A DNA stretch of 64,000 nucleotides from positions 1 to 64,000 of the forward strand of contig NZ_FOQI01000010.1 in the NCBI RefSeq assembly GCF_900113705.1, given 5' to 3'. The stretch is from Collimonas sp. OK307 (GTDB lineage: Bacteria; Pseudomonadota; Gammaproteobacteria; Burkholderiales; Burkholderiaceae_D). The notes under the pieces were generated by a model. It did not search any database, had not been told where the DNA came from, and saw only the letters and a program-made list of their open reading frames with translations. Shown here in pieces: positions 50,666 through 61,095 of this stretch (position 1 is its first letter; the number at the start of each line of letters is the position of its first letter). Made by a program: the position numbers and the translations under genes.

Positions 50666-51961
50666 GCGCAGGCGTAACTTATAACGCGCCGCAAGCGTAG
50701 CGATCACGCTCAGCAACGCCCCGCCGATGACATAGAAAGTCACTGCCAGCTTGTTATCGGTAACGGCGATCAGCCAGGTGATCGTCATGCCGGCGAAACC
50801 GCCGAAAATCATCACCGCGATGTTGTAGCTCAAGGACATGCCGGTGCCGCGTGTCTGAACCGGAAAGATATCGGACAGCAGTGCCGGCATCGACGCGAAA
50901 TACATGGTCATCAGCAGTCCGATCACGCCCTGCACCAGCAACAGGTTGATAAAGCTCGGATTGAGCGACAGCCATGAGAACAACGGGTAAGTCAGCAGTA
51001 CGAACAAAACGCTGCTGCACAACATGAACGGCGTGCGGCCGTATTTGTCGGACAGATGGCCAACCAATGGCGAGAACAGCAGCATGATCACGCCGGCCAG
51101 GATGGTGGCGCTGAACGACGCCGTCGAGGTCATGCCCAGTTGCTTGACCGCATAGGTCGGCATATAGACCACCAGATAGACCGATACGGTGGCCATGATG
51201 ACGCTGCCGGAACCGATCAGCAAACGCATTTTCTGACTGGTCATGATGTCGCGCAATGGCGTGCTGGTGGCGCTGGCTTGGGCAAACTCAGGTGACTCCT
51301 CCAGATTCCTGCGGATGTAGTAGCCGGCCGGCCCGATCAGCAAACCAAAGAAAAACGGCAAACGCCAGCCCCAGGATTCCAGCTGATCGGTAGACAGTTG
51401 CGACGACAGGAGCGCACCGGCCACCGCAGCCAGCACGATACTCAGGCCCTGGCTAGCAACCTGCCAGCTGGAAAAGAATCCTCGTCGATGCGGCGCATGT
51501 TCCACCAGGAATGCGGTCGAACTGCCGAATTCGCCGCCAGCGGAAAAGCCCTGCAGCAAGCGTGCCGCAACGATGCCGGCCGGCGCCCACAGGCCGATTT
51601 GGGCGTAGGTCGGCATGATTGCGATCAGCAATGTGCCGATCATCATCAACAGGATCGATAGTGTCAGTGCGGCCTTGCGGCCAACGCGGTCGGAATAGGC
51701 GCCGATAACAATCGCACCCAGCGGCCGCATGAAAAACGAGACGCCAAAGGTAGCGAAGGTAATTAGCAGTGAAACGGTCTGGTTCTCGGTCGGGAAAAAC
51801 AGCTTGGCGATGGTGACTGCCATGGCGCTGTAAAGCAAAACATCGAACCACTCCAACGCATTGCCGATCGACGATGAAATGACAGCGCGCCAGGTTTGCG
51901 GGTGCTGGTCAAATGGTGCTGCGGTGCTGGCTGCTTTGCTGCCGATTGCTGTGCTGCTCAT
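50663..51961 (-). CDS. MFS transporter, metabolite:proton symporter (MHS) type
   Basis: A 432-residue transporter with twelve predicted membrane segments. The MHS subfamily start AVISSSIGNALEWFDVLLYS (about 25-44) and the loop 2-3 motif GAYSDRVGRKAAL near 92 are clear, as is VGHLSDKYGRTPFMLCSS near 297, the second-half counterpart. Related proteins carry dicarboxylates, proline/betaine, shikimate or, in inositol clusters, inositol. Position between iolG and the LacI gene suggests a cyclitol or sugar-acid substrate. AAGGGA lies before the ATG; the divergent LacI gene and its palindrome lie upstream, so LacI control is likely. Confidence 0.88.
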   Translation of the reverse strand: MSSTAIGSKAASTAAPFDQHPQTWRAVISSSIGNALEWFDVLLYSAMAVTIAKLFFPTENQTVSLLITFATFGVSFFMRPLGAIVIGAYSDRVGRKAALTLSILLMMIGTLLIAIMPTYAQIGLWAPAGIVAARLLQGFSAGGEFGSSTAFLVEHAPHRRGFFSSWQVASQGLSIVLAAVAGALLSSQLSTDQLESWGWRLPFFFGLLIGPAGYYIRRNLEESPEFAQASATSTPLRDIMTSQKMRLLIGSGSVIMATVSVYLVVYMPTYAVKQLGMTSTASFSATILAGVIMLLFSPLVGHLSDKYGRTPFMLCSSVLFVLLTYPLFSWLSLNPSFINLLLVQGVIGLLMTMYFASMPALLSDIFPVQTRGTGMSLSYNIAVMIFGGFAGMTITWLIAVTDNKLAVTFYVIGGALLSVIATLAARYKLRLR

Positions 51962-52141
51962 AGTTAAATCCCTTTATTTTGGTCTGGCTATTGCGATAGC
52001 CGGACGGTTTTTTTTTTGCAACGATTCCTCTTTGCTTCCCCTACGTTATACCTCTCCTCCCCCTTCTTTCGCACCTGATTGCGATGTTGCATCACAACAT
52101 GAATTCATCTTGCAAAGAGTTTGGCGAGCACGTATAAATTG

Positions 52142-52159
52142 AATGTAATCGATTACATT
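52142..52159. promoter_or_regulatory. 18-bp perfect palindrome, LacI-family operator
   Basis: AATGTAATCGATTACATT (52142-52159) is a perfect palindrome with the central CG typical of LacI-family sites. It lies 31 bases before the LacI-type gene and 181 bases before the divergent MFS gene, so one bound dimer could control both. Confidence 0.8.
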
Positions 52160-52189
52160 TAAATTTGCCAGGCCAACGTTTTCCAACAC

Positions 52190-53209
52190 ATGCCATCAAA
52201 AAACACGCCCGTCTCGATTGCCGCTGTAGCCATGCACGCAGGTGTATCGGTAGCGACCGTATCGCGCGTGATGAATGACCTGGACGGCGTGCGGCCGGTG
52301 ACGCGCGATAAGGTATTGGCCTCCGTGACGGCCTTGGGCTATCGCATGAATCACCTGGCGCGCAATCTGCGCACCGCCGCCAGCCGGCTGTTGCTGACCA
52401 TGGTGCCGGATGTGGGCAATCCGTTTTATTCCGAAATCGTCCGTGGCATCGATAGCGTCGCACGCGAGCACGGTTATTTCGTCATGCTGTGCGATACCGG
52501 CGCCGACGAAGGCCGCGAAAGCGCGTATTTCGATCTATTGCGCACGCACCGGGCCGACGGCGCGATCTGTCTCGATCCGGATACGGTGCAACACGCACTA
52601 GCCAATGATTTGGCCCATGAGTCCAACGTTTTGCCGTGGGTCGCCTGTTGCGAATTCGATCCCGCCATCGCCGTGCCGTATGTAGGTGTGGACAACTATC
52701 GCGCCGCCGGCGACGCCGTGCGCCATTTAATTGAACGTGGCCACACTCGTATCGGATTGATCAATTCGGATCAACGCTACCGCTATGCGCGTGAGCGCCA
52801 GCGCGGCTACCTTGACGCCATGCGAGCAGCAGGATTGCCGATTCACCCTGAGTGGCGGCAACTGGTCGAAAGCCTGGACTACGATGCCGGCAAACGCGCA
52901 GCGTTGCAAATGATGGCGCAGCCGGAAGCACCTAGCGCCATATTCGCGGTCTCGGACACACTTGCCATCGGTGCACTGAGCGCGATGCGACAACTGAACA
53001 AGCGCGTGCCCGAAGAGGTTGCCGTCGTCGGTTTCGACGATATCGCGATTGCAGCGCAAACCTGGCCGCCGCTAAGCACCATCGCCCAGCCCATGCGGCT
53101 GCTGGGGGAAACCGCAGCGCAACTGTTGCTGCAACGCCTTGCAGATCCCGAGGCCACGGTGCAAGGCGTACTGCTAGATCATCATCTGGTCCAGAGGGAG
53201 AGTAGCTAA
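52190..53209 (+). CDS. LacI-family transcriptional regulator
   Basis: A 339-residue repressor: helix-turn-helix with hinge at residues 4-60 (VSIAAVAMHAGVSVATVSRV, GVRPVTRDKVLASVTALGYR) and ribose-binding-like effector domain (about 63-335; MVPDVGNPFYSEIVRGIDSV, VAVVGFDDIAIAAQTWPPLS). It probably represses its own operon, which continues with the ABC transporter two bases later, and perhaps the divergent MFS gene, via the palindrome at 52142-52159. Effector likely the imported sugar or cyclitol or its first product. The ribosome binding site is weak. Confidence 0.93.
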   Translation: MPSKNTPVSIAAVAMHAGVSVATVSRVMNDLDGVRPVTRDKVLASVTALGYRMNHLARNLRTAASRLLLTMVPDVGNPFYSEIVRGIDSVAREHGYFVMLCDTGADEGRESAYFDLLRTHRADGAICLDPDTVQHALANDLAHESNVLPWVACCEFDPAIAVPYVGVDNYRAAGDAVRHLIERGHTRIGLINSDQRYRYARERQRGYLDAMRAAGLPIHPEWRQLVESLDYDAGKRAALQMMAQPEAPSAIFAVSDTLAIGALSAMRQLNKRVPEEVAVVGFDDIAIAAQTWPPLSTIAQPMRLLGETAAQLLLQRLADPEATVQGVLLDHHLVQRESS

Positions 53210-53211
53210 CC

Positions 53212-54699
53212 ATGACCGCCGCAGTATGCTTCGTGAATATTCGCAAGGATTTTGGCGCGGTACGTGTGCTGCATGGCGTCAGCTTCGATCTGGAGCTGGG
53301 CCGGGTGTACGGTTTGCTGGGCGAAAACGGCGCCGGCAAATCTACCTTGATGAAGATTTTGGCAGGCTACGAAAACATTACCGAAGGCGAATTGATCATT
53401 GATGGCCAGAGCCGTCATTTCACCGGTTCGCGCCAGGCAGAGGCTTGCGGGATTGTCCTGATCCACCAGGAATTCAATCTGGCCGAACATCTGACGATAG
53501 CGCAAAACATTTTCCTGGGCCACGAAAAGCGTAAAGGCTGGCTGCTGGACGATGCCGCCATGCGCGACGAAGCGGCGACCTGCCTGGCCCAGGTGGGGCT
53601 GGACATCAGTCCGGACACCAAGGTCAGCAACCTGATTGTTGCGGAAAAACAGCTGGTTGAAATTGCCAAAGCCTTGTCGCGCAAGGCACGTTTGCTGATC
53701 ATGGACGAGCCCAGCGCGACCCTGACATCGACCGAAACGCAAAGACTGTTTGCATTGATGGCGCAGCTCAAGGAGCAAGGTGTCACCATCATATATATCT
53801 CGCACAAGCTGGATGAAATCGAAAGCCATACGGATGAAGTCATCATCATGCGCGATGGCCGTTTCATCACCCGCGAGCCAACCGCCAGCCTGGATCGCCA
53901 CCAGATGGCGAACCTGATGGTGGGACGCGATGTATCGGACATGTTCCCGGCCAAGGCGCTACCACCGGCAGATGCTCCGGTACTGCTGAAGGTGGAGCAT
54001 CTGGCGGTGCCGGGCTGGATTCCCGACCTCGGTTTTGAGGTGCGCGCCGGCGAAATCCTCGGCTTTGCCGGACTGGTCGGGGCCGGACGTACCGAAGCCA
54101 TGGAAGCATTGATCGGCTTGCGCCCTCGCAGCGGCGGCCGTATTGCCATTGATGGCAAGGAAGTCGACCTGCGCACGCCACGGCAAGCCATGCAGCACGG
54201 CTTGACCTACCTGAGTGAAGACCGCAAGGGCAAGGGCCTGCACGTCGATCTAGGTTTGCGCGAAAACCTTACCATCATGACGCTGGAGCGCTACTGCCAT
54301 CCGTGGCTGGATCTGACATCTGAAAAGAAGGCGCTCACCCGTGCAATCCAGGACTTCAACATCCGCACCGGTAATCCAGAAGTAAAGGCGCGCATGCTCT
54401 CCGGCGGCAACCAGCAAAAGCTGGCGCTGGCCAAATACCTGCATGCCGATCCGCGCGTGGTGATTCTGGATGAGCCGACCCGCGGCGTCGATGTCGGCGC
54501 CAAGCGCGATATTTATTTCCTGACCCAGCGCCTGGCTGCCGAAGGCCGCGCCGTGATCGTCATTTCATCCGAACTGATCGAACTGATCGGTCTCTGCCAT
54601 CGCGTCGCGGTCATGCGCGCGGGCGTTTTGCAAACCACGCTAGCCAGCGACCAGCTGACCGAAGAGGAGTTGATTTCCCATGCTACCGGCACCCGTTGA
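53212..54699 (+). CDS. Sugar ABC transporter ATP-binding protein, RbsA type
   Basis: A 495-residue double ABC ATPase of CUT2 importers. First domain: Walker [17 protein letters not shown] near residue 40, [16 protein letters not shown] in place of the usual signature, Walker [12 protein letters not shown] near 160. Second domain (about 255-495): degenerate nucleotide loop [20 protein letters not shown] near 282, signature [15 protein letters not shown] near 395, [20 protein letters not shown] near 416. GGGAGAG precedes the ATG. This differs from the first inositol ABC system, which has a single-domain ATPase. Substrate not shown by sequence. Confidence 0.93.
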   Translation: MTAAVCFVNIRKDFGAVRVLHGVSFDLELGRVYGLLGENGAGKSTLMKILAGYENITEGELIIDGQSRHFTGSRQAEACGIVLIHQEFNLAEHLTIAQNIFLGHEKRKGWLLDDAAMRDEAATCLAQVGLDISPDTKVSNLIVAEKQLVEIAKALSRKARLLIMDEPSATLTSTETQRLFALMAQLKEQGVTIIYISHKLDEIESHTDEVIIMRDGRFITREPTASLDRHQMANLMVGRDVSDMFPAKALPPADAPVLLKVEHLAVPGWIPDLGFEVRAGEILGFAGLVGAGRTEAMEALIGLRPRSGGRIAIDGKEVDLRTPRQAMQHGLTYLSEDRKGKGLHVDLGLRENLTIMTLERYCHPWLDLTSEKKALTRAIQDFNIRTGNPEVKARMLSGGNQQKLALAKYLHADPRVVILDEPTRGVDVGAKRDIYFLTQRLAAEGRAVIVISSELIELIGLCHRVAVMRAGVLQTTLASDQLTEEELISHATGTR

Positions 54700-55705
54700 T
54701 TCCGGCGCATCCGCCCGGTTCATGCAAAACCTAACGCAATACCTCAATCACCTCAAGGGCCTGGGCCCGGTGATCGGGCTGATCGGCTTGTGTGTCGCAG
54801 GCACCCTGCTCAATCGCGATTTCGCCACCATCGACAACCTGATGAACGTACTGACCCGCACCGCGTTCATCGGCATCATTGCGGTCGGTATGACTTTTGT
54901 CATCATTTCAGGCGGAATCGACCTGTCTGTCGGCTCCATGGCTGCGTTGATCGCCGGCAGCATGATTTATCTGATGAATATGCTGATGGGTGGCATCGGC
55001 GGGGTTGCGCCGGGACCGTTAACCATCGTCGTGATCGGCATCGCGATGGCGCTGCTGCTCGGCCTGGCATTTGGTTACCTGCACGGCTTGCTGATTACCA
55101 AGGGCAAGATCGAAGCCTTTATCGTCACGCTGGGCACCTTGGGCATCTTTCGCTCGGTGCTGACTTATCTGGCCGATGGCGGCGCGCTGACGCTGGACAA
55201 CCAGCTGTCCGATTTGTACAGCCCGGTCTACTACACCAACCTGCTGGGCATTCCGATCCCGATCTGGGTGTTCCTGGCGGTGGCGCTGGGTGGCGCGTTG
55301 ATCTTGAACCGCACGGCATTCGGGCGCCACGTGCAAGCTATCGGTTCTAACGAACAAGTGGCCCGTTACGCCGCCATCCGGGTCGATTTCGTCAAGACCT
55401 GCACTTACATGCTGCTGGGCGTATGCGTCGGCATCGCAACCGTGTTGTATGTACCCCGCCTGGGCTCCGCTTCGCCTACCACCGGTTTGCTGTGGGAGCT
55501 GGAAGCGATTGCAGCCGTGGTGGTAGGCGGCACTGCGCTCAAGGGTGGTTCCGGGCGCATCGTCGGCACCGTGGTGGGCGCCATCTTGTTATCCGTGATC
55601 AGCAATATTCTTAACCTGACCAGCATCATCAGCGTGTACCTGAATGCAGCAGTACAAGGCGTCGTCATCATCGCTGTCGCGTATTTCCAGCGCGGCCGAC
55701 ATTAA
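54680..55705 (+). CDS. Sugar ABC transporter permease, RbsC type
   Basis: A 341-residue CUT2 permease with about eight to ten membrane segments; [20 protein letters not shown] near residue 69 and [20 protein letters not shown] near 131 are family marks, and [20 protein letters not shown] near 280 is the conserved cytoplasmic loop region. The start at 54680 overlaps the ATPase gene by 20 bp and has GAGGAG some 10 bases ahead; a second ATG at 54722 is possible. The next gene, the binding protein, begins 105 bp later. Confidence 0.92.
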   Translation: MLPAPVDSGASARFMQNLTQYLNHLKGLGPVIGLIGLCVAGTLLNRDFATIDNLMNVLTRTAFIGIIAVGMTFVIISGGIDLSVGSMAALIAGSMIYLMNMLMGGIGGVAPGPLTIVVIGIAMALLLGLAFGYLHGLLITKGKIEAFIVTLGTLGIFRSVLTYLADGGALTLDNQLSDLYSPVYYTNLLGIPIPIWVFLAVALGGALILNRTAFGRHVQAIGSNEQVARYAAIRVDFVKTCTYMLLGVCVGIATVLYVPRLGSASPTTGLLWELEAIAAVVVGGTALKGGSGRIVGTVVGAILLSVISNILNLTSIISVYLNAAVQGVVIIAVAYFQRGRH

Positions 55706-55809
55706 TTGTGTTCTAAAAACCTGTCGGCCACGCAATGTCAAAGTCGTTTGTGGATTTCATCATTTCAAACCGGATGCCGCTACCGGCACCATTACCTGGA
55801 GGAGATACC

Positions 55810-56784
55810 ATGTATTCGATCAACCGTATTTTTAGCCGTGGCTTGTTATCGGCAGCCGCAGTGACCGTAGTGACCCTTTCTGCCCTGCCCACCCACGCGG
55901 CCGAAAAAGTCACGCTAGGCGTAGCCATCCCGACCGCCACCCATAGTTTCACCGCTGGCATCGTGTGGTGGGCGAATGAAGCCAAGAAAGAGCTGGAAAA
56001 AGCGCATCCGGACCTGAAGATCATCGTCAAGACCTCAGCTACAGCGTCGGAACAAGCTAACCAGCTGCAAGACATGTTGACCGTAAACAAAATCAATTCC
56101 CTGGTGATATTCCCGCTGGAATCGGCTGCGCTCACCCAGCCTGTGGCGCAAGTCAAGAACAAGGGCGTCTATGTCACCGTAGTTGACCGCGGCCTGACCA
56201 ACACCTCCGCCCAGGACGCCTATGTCGCCGGCGACAATACGGCGTTCGGCAAACTGCCGGCCGAATATCTGGCGAAACAACTCAATGGCAAGGGCAATAT
56301 CGTAGTTCTGCGCGGTATCCCGACCACTTTGGATAACGAGCGCTTCGACGCTTTCAGTGCTGTAATGAAAGGACATCCTGACATCAAGATCCTCGATGCA
56401 AAATTCGGCAACTGGAACCGCGACGATGCCTTCAAGGTGATGCAAGACTACCTGACGCGCTTCCGCCAGATCGACGCCGTCTGGGCGGCGGATGACGACA
56501 TGGCAGTCGGCGTGCAAAAAGCCATCGACCAGGCCAAGCGTAGCGACATCAAGGAAATTTTCGGCGGCGCCGGCGCCAAGGGTGCGGTCAAGAAAATCAT
56601 CGATGGCGACAAGATGATCAAGGCGGACGTTTCCTATTCGCCGAAATTCATTTACGACGCCATCAAGATGACTGCGGAAGCCCGCCTGAAAGGTGAAAAA
56701 CTGCCGCCTACCACCATCATTCCGTCGGTCTTGATTACCAATCAAAACGCCAAGCAGTTTTACTTCCCTGATTCACCGTTTTAA
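55810..56784 (+). CDS. Periplasmic sugar-binding protein of the second ABC system
   Basis: A 324-residue precursor. Signal peptide to about residue 29 ([10 protein letters not shown]). Mature ribose-binding-protein fold: [98 protein letters not shown]. Ligand unknown; neighbours point to a sugar or cyclitol. The start at 55810 is set by GGAG 6 bases ahead and by the signal peptide; a 25-codon extension is discarded. Its 3' end is followed by short repeats and a strong hairpin. Confidence 0.92.
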   Translation: MYSINRIFSRGLLSAAAVTVVTLSALPTHAAEKVTLGVAIPTATHSFTAGIVWWANEAKKELEKAHPDLKIIVKTSATASEQANQLQDMLTVNKINSLVIFPLESAALTQPVAQVKNKGVYVTVVDRGLTNTSAQDAYVAGDNTAFGKLPAEYLAKQLNGKGNIVVLRGIPTTLDNERFDAFSAVMKGHPDIKILDAKFGNWNRDDAFKVMQDYLTRFRQIDAVWAADDDMAVGVQKAIDQAKRSDIKEIFGGAGAKGAVKKIIDGDKMIKADVSYSPKFIYDAIKMTAEARLKGEKLPPTTIIPSVLITNQNAKQFYFPDSPF

Positions 56785-56810
56785 TTCGCCGTTTTTATTC
56801 ACCGTTCTGG
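56772..56810. repeat. 13-bp triple repeat over the stop of the binding-protein gene
   Basis: Three 13-base units, TTCACCGTTTTAA (56772-56784), TTCGCCGTTTTTA (56785-56797) and TTCACCGTTCTGG (56798-56810); the first contains the stop codon. Confidence 0.55.
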
Positions 56811-56818
56811 TTCGCGGC

Positions 56819-56845
56819 CGTAGTGCTGCCGCCTGCAGCACTACG
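56819..56845 (+). other. Strong hairpin after the second binding-protein gene
   Basis: CGTAGTGCTGC (56819-56829), loop CGCCT, GCAGCACTACG (56835-56845), a perfect 11-bp stem 34 bases after the stop codon with no U-run. Likely protects the binding-protein mRNA or partly ends transcription before the catabolic genes. Confidence 0.6.
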
Positions 56846-56882
56846 CGTGACACAACGACCTTGCAACGAAAGGATTAGCGCC

Positions 56883-57935
56883 ATGAAAACGATACAAGGT
56901 CCAGCCCTGTTCCTGGCCCAGTTCATGGGCGATAAAGCGCCGTTCGACACCTTGGAAAACCTGGCCAGATGGGCTTCAGCCCTGGGTTACAAAGCTTTGC
57001 AGCTGCCGACCGATGTGCGTCTGTTTGATTTGATGACAGCCGCCCGAAGCCAGACTTACTGCGACGATATCGCCGGCATGCTGGCGCAGCATGGCTTGCA
57101 AATCAGCGAACTGTCGACCCATCTGCAAGGACAGCTGCTGGCAGTACATCCGGCCTACGATATTTTATTCGACGGCTTCGCGCCGCCTGAACTGCGCGGC
57201 AATTCGGCGGCGCGTACTGCGTGGGCCGAAGAGCAACTCCATTGCGCGGCAATCGCCTCACGCCGGTTGGGCTTGCGCGCACACGTGAGTTTTTCCGGCG
57301 CGCTGGCCTGGCCTTATCTGTATCCGTGGCCACAGCGCCCGCCGGGATTGGTCGAAGCTGCGTTTGCCGAACTGGCGCGCCGCTGGCGCCCTGTGCTTGA
57401 TGCTTTTGACGACGCCGGCGTCGATCTTTGCTATGAACTGCACCCCGGCGAGGATCTGCATGACGGCGTGACGTTCGAACGATTCCTGGAAGCGGTCGAT
57501 CACCATCCGCGCGCCAATATCTTGTACGACCCGAGTCATTTCCTGTTACAGCAACTGGATTACCTGGCGTTCATCGACATCTACCACCAGCGCATCAAGG
57601 CTTTCCACGTCAAGGATGCCGAGTTTCGCCCTGACGGCCGGCAAGGCGTCTACGGCGGTTACTCCGGCTGGCAGGATCGCGCCGGACGTTTTCGTTCTCT
57701 GGGCGATGGCCAGATCGATTTCAAGGCAATTTTTTCAAAAATGGCGCAGTACGATTTTCCCGGTTGGGCCGTGCTGGAATGGGAGTGCGCGTTGAAACAT
57801 CCGGAAGATGGCGCAGCCGAGGGCGCAGAATTTATCCGCAGCCATATTATCCGCGTCAGTGAGCGGGCCTTTGACGATTTTGCCGATGGCCAGGTACAGC
57901 CGGCGCAAATTGCAAAGATATTAGGATTGGACTAA
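56883..57935 (+). CDS. Sugar-phosphate isomerase/epimerase-like TIM barrel protein
   Basis: A 350-residue AP-endonuclease-2/xylose-isomerase-like barrel. Metal and substrate residues can be seen in DLCYELHPGEDLHDGVTFER (about 200-219), NILYDPSHFLLQQLDY near 230, IKAFHVKDAEF near 252 and AVLEWECALKHPE near 297. Relatives include IolE, IolI and inosose isomerases, and proteins paired with Gfo/Idh dehydrogenases, as here (next gene 2 bp away). Possible roles: isomerising or dehydrating the keto product made by the neighbouring dehydrogenase. AAAGGA precedes the ATG at 56883; the frame before it is not coding. Exact reaction unknown. Confidence 0.88.
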   Translation: MKTIQGPALFLAQFMGDKAPFDTLENLARWASALGYKALQLPTDVRLFDLMTAARSQTYCDDIAGMLAQHGLQISELSTHLQGQLLAVHPAYDILFDGFAPPELRGNSAARTAWAEEQLHCAAIASRRLGLRAHVSFSGALAWPYLYPWPQRPPGLVEAAFAELARRWRPVLDAFDDAGVDLCYELHPGEDLHDGVTFERFLEAVDHHPRANILYDPSHFLLQQLDYLAFIDIYHQRIKAFHVKDAEFRPDGRQGVYGGYSGWQDRAGRFRSLGDGQIDFKAIFSKMAQYDFPGWAVLEWECALKHPEDGAAEGAEFIRSHIIRVSERAFDDFADGQVQPAQIAKILGLD

Positions 57936-57937
57936 CC

Positions 57938-59155
57938 ATGGGAATCAATCACGGCAAACAGGAAACCAGGCTACCAGGGCGTCTGCAGCGTTTACGGTTA
58001 GGCATGGTCGGTGGCGGCGACGGCGCCTTCATCGGTGCCGTGCATCGCATGGCAGCGCGCCTGGACGATCATTATGAATTGGTCGCCGGCGCTTTATCCA
58101 GCGACCCGGCGCGCGCGGCATCAAGCGCTGCTGCAATTCGACTCGACCCGGCTCGCAGCTATACCAGTTACGTTGATATGGCACGCCAGGAAGAGGCACG
58201 CGCCGACGGCATCGACGTGGTGGCCATTGTCACGCCCAATCATTTGCACGCACCGGTCGCCACGGCGTTTCTGGAGGCAGGCATCCACGTCATCTGCGAC
58301 AAGCCGCTGGCCATTTCCTTGCAAGAGGCGCAAGAACTGGCGGCGCTAGCGCAACAGAAAAACCTGGTGTTCGCTCTGACCCACACGTATACCGGCTACC
58401 CGCTGGTGCGCCATGCAAAGGAATTGGTAGAGTCCGGCGCATTAGGTGAACTGCGGCTGCTGCAGGTGGAATACTCCCAGGATTGGCTGGCAGATGAAAT
58501 ACCTGCGGCCGCCGCAGCTGCCGCAAGCGGCGCGCAAGATCCAGGCGCACTCGGCTGGCGCTCGGATCCAGCCCGTAACGGCCCGGCCGGCACCTTGGGC
58601 GATGTCGGCAGCCATGCCTATCAGCTGGCGCAATACATCAGCGGCGCAACACCGACGCAACTGCTGGCCGAATTGCACACCTTTGTGCCGGGACGACAGG
58701 TCGACGATCATGTTCAGGTGATGCTGCGCTACGCCAACGGCGCGCGCGGAACCTTGTGGGCCAGCCAGGTAGCCACCGGTTGCGAAAATGCGCTACGGCT
58801 GCGCTTGTATGGCAGCAAAGCCAGCCTGGCCTTCGACCAGGAAAACCCGAACCAGCTATGGTTCACGCCACAAGGCGGCCAGGCGCAATGCATCACGCGC
58901 GGCCGTGCGTCAGGCCAGGCGGCGGCGCACGCCACGCGTGTGCCGGCCGGGCATCCGGAAGGTTACCTGGAAGCGTTTGCCCAGCTGTACGTAGACGCTG
59001 CTGCGCAAATCGCCGCGCTGAGCGGCGGGCAGCCCCTGCCCGACAGCAGCCGCTATCTGACGACTGTCAAGGACGGCGTATCGGGAATGAAATTTATCGA
59101 GGCCGTACTGCGCAGCCACGCGCAGGATTCGAGCTGGGTCGACCTGCCGCAATAG
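57938..59155 (+). CDS. Gfo/Idh/MocA-family oxidoreductase
   Basis: A 405-residue NAD(P)-dependent dehydrogenase, longer than the two IolG-like proteins. Rossmann motif GMVGGGDGAFIGAVHRMAAR near residue 24, DKP motif in VICDKPLAISLQEA near 120 (Lys catalytic), HTYTGYPLVRHAKELVESG near 148, and GDVGSHAYQLAQYISGA near 222 with the Asp/His pair. GGGDGAFIGAVHR is typical of a subgroup acting on sugars or inositol derivatives together with TIM-barrel partners. Last gene of the LacI-led operon, ended by the hairpin at 59165-59194. Confidence 0.9.
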   Translation: MGINHGKQETRLPGRLQRLRLGMVGGGDGAFIGAVHRMAARLDDHYELVAGALSSDPARAASSAAAIRLDPARSYTSYVDMARQEEARADGIDVVAIVTPNHLHAPVATAFLEAGIHVICDKPLAISLQEAQELAALAQQKNLVFALTHTYTGYPLVRHAKELVESGALGELRLLQVEYSQDWLADEIPAAAAAAASGAQDPGALGWRSDPARNGPAGTLGDVGSHAYQLAQYISGATPTQLLAELHTFVPGRQVDDHVQVMLRYANGARGTLWASQVATGCENALRLRLYGSKASLAFDQENPNQLWFTPQGGQAQCITRGRASGQAAAHATRVPAGHPEGYLEAFAQLYVDAAAQIAALSGGQPLPDSSRYLTTVKDGVSGMKFIEAVLRSHAQDSSWVDLPQ

Positions 59156-59164
59156 GGACGTAAA

Positions 59165-59194
59165 AAAGCCTCGTTGTGTGAGCAACGAGGCTTT
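59165..59194. terminator. Bidirectional terminator at the end of the LacI-led operon
   Basis: AAAGCCTCGTTG (59165-59176), loop TGTGAG, CAACGAGGCTTT (59183-59194), with T-rich sequence (CTTTCTTT) after it on the plus strand and a T-run on the minus strand (complement of 59161-59167). It ends both the sugar operon and the phosphoribosyltransferase gene. Confidence 0.85.
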
Positions 59195-59212
59195 CTTTGC
59201 AAGCGCGCTCGA

Positions 59213-59749
59213 TTATCTCGATACGCCCTTTTTACTCCATGCTTCCAGCTGATGTGGACGCAGGCTATCGTACTCTTCGAAAGGCTGGTGAATCCATGGA
59301 TTGGTCGGCAGGTAATCGACGTAAAAATCCGGCTTGAGCGAAGAACATGCCTTCCACCAGATTACCGCTGACTTCACCTCGGTTACCGGCGCATAGTTTT
59401 CTTTCAGGTGATGCAAGACCTTGTCCAGCGTAACGCCGGAATCGACCAGGTCATCCACCACCAGAACCCGGCCGGACAAGGCGCCGCGGCTCATGGTGAT
59501 GTGTTTGCCGATATCGAGTTCGCTGCGAACCGTGCCGGCATCTTCGCGGTACGAGCTGGTCGACAAGATCGCCAGCGGCACATCGAAAATACGTGAAAAC
59601 ACGTCGCCCGGACGCAAACCGCCACGCGCCAGGCACAGCACCTGGTCGAATTGCCAGCCGGAGGCATGGACATTCAATACCAGTTTTTCAATTATGCGGT
59701 GATATTCATCCCACGAGACCCACAGGTCTTTATCATCTGATTTGTTCAT
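59213..59749 (-). CDS. Purine-type phosphoribosyltransferase
   Basis: A 178-residue type I phosphoribosyltransferase. The PRPP-binding loop VLVVDDLVDSGVTLDKVL (about 98-115) and the pyrophosphate loop VLCLARGGLRPGDVFSRI (about 35-52) are clear. Such proteins turn hypoxanthine, guanine or xanthine into nucleotides with PRPP. It lies 29 bp downstream of purA, consistent with purine salvage. The start ATG at 59749 is preferred over a TTG at 59767. A name such as hpt or gpt cannot be chosen from sequence alone. Confidence 0.9.
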   Translation of the reverse strand: MNKSDDKDLWVSWDEYHRIIEKLVLNVHASGWQFDQVLCLARGGLRPGDVFSRIFDVPLAILSTSSYREDAGTVRSELDIGKHITMSRGALSGRVLVVDDLVDSGVTLDKVLHHLKENYAPVTEVKSAVIWWKACSSLKPDFYVDYLPTNPWIHQPFEEYDSLRPHQLEAWSKKGVSR

Positions 59750-59759
59750 ATTGCTCTTA

Positions 59760-59778
59760 TTTTGCAATTATTTTGCAA

Positions 59779-59781
<3 letters not shown>
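59760..59781. repeat. 11-bp tandem repeat at the purA stop codon
   Basis: TTTTGCAATTA occurs twice without change (59760-59770, 59771-59781). On the minus strand each copy begins with TAA, the first being the purA stop codon; a third TAA follows, so stops occur in all three frames. Confidence 0.7.
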
Positions 59782-61095
<1,314 letters not shown>

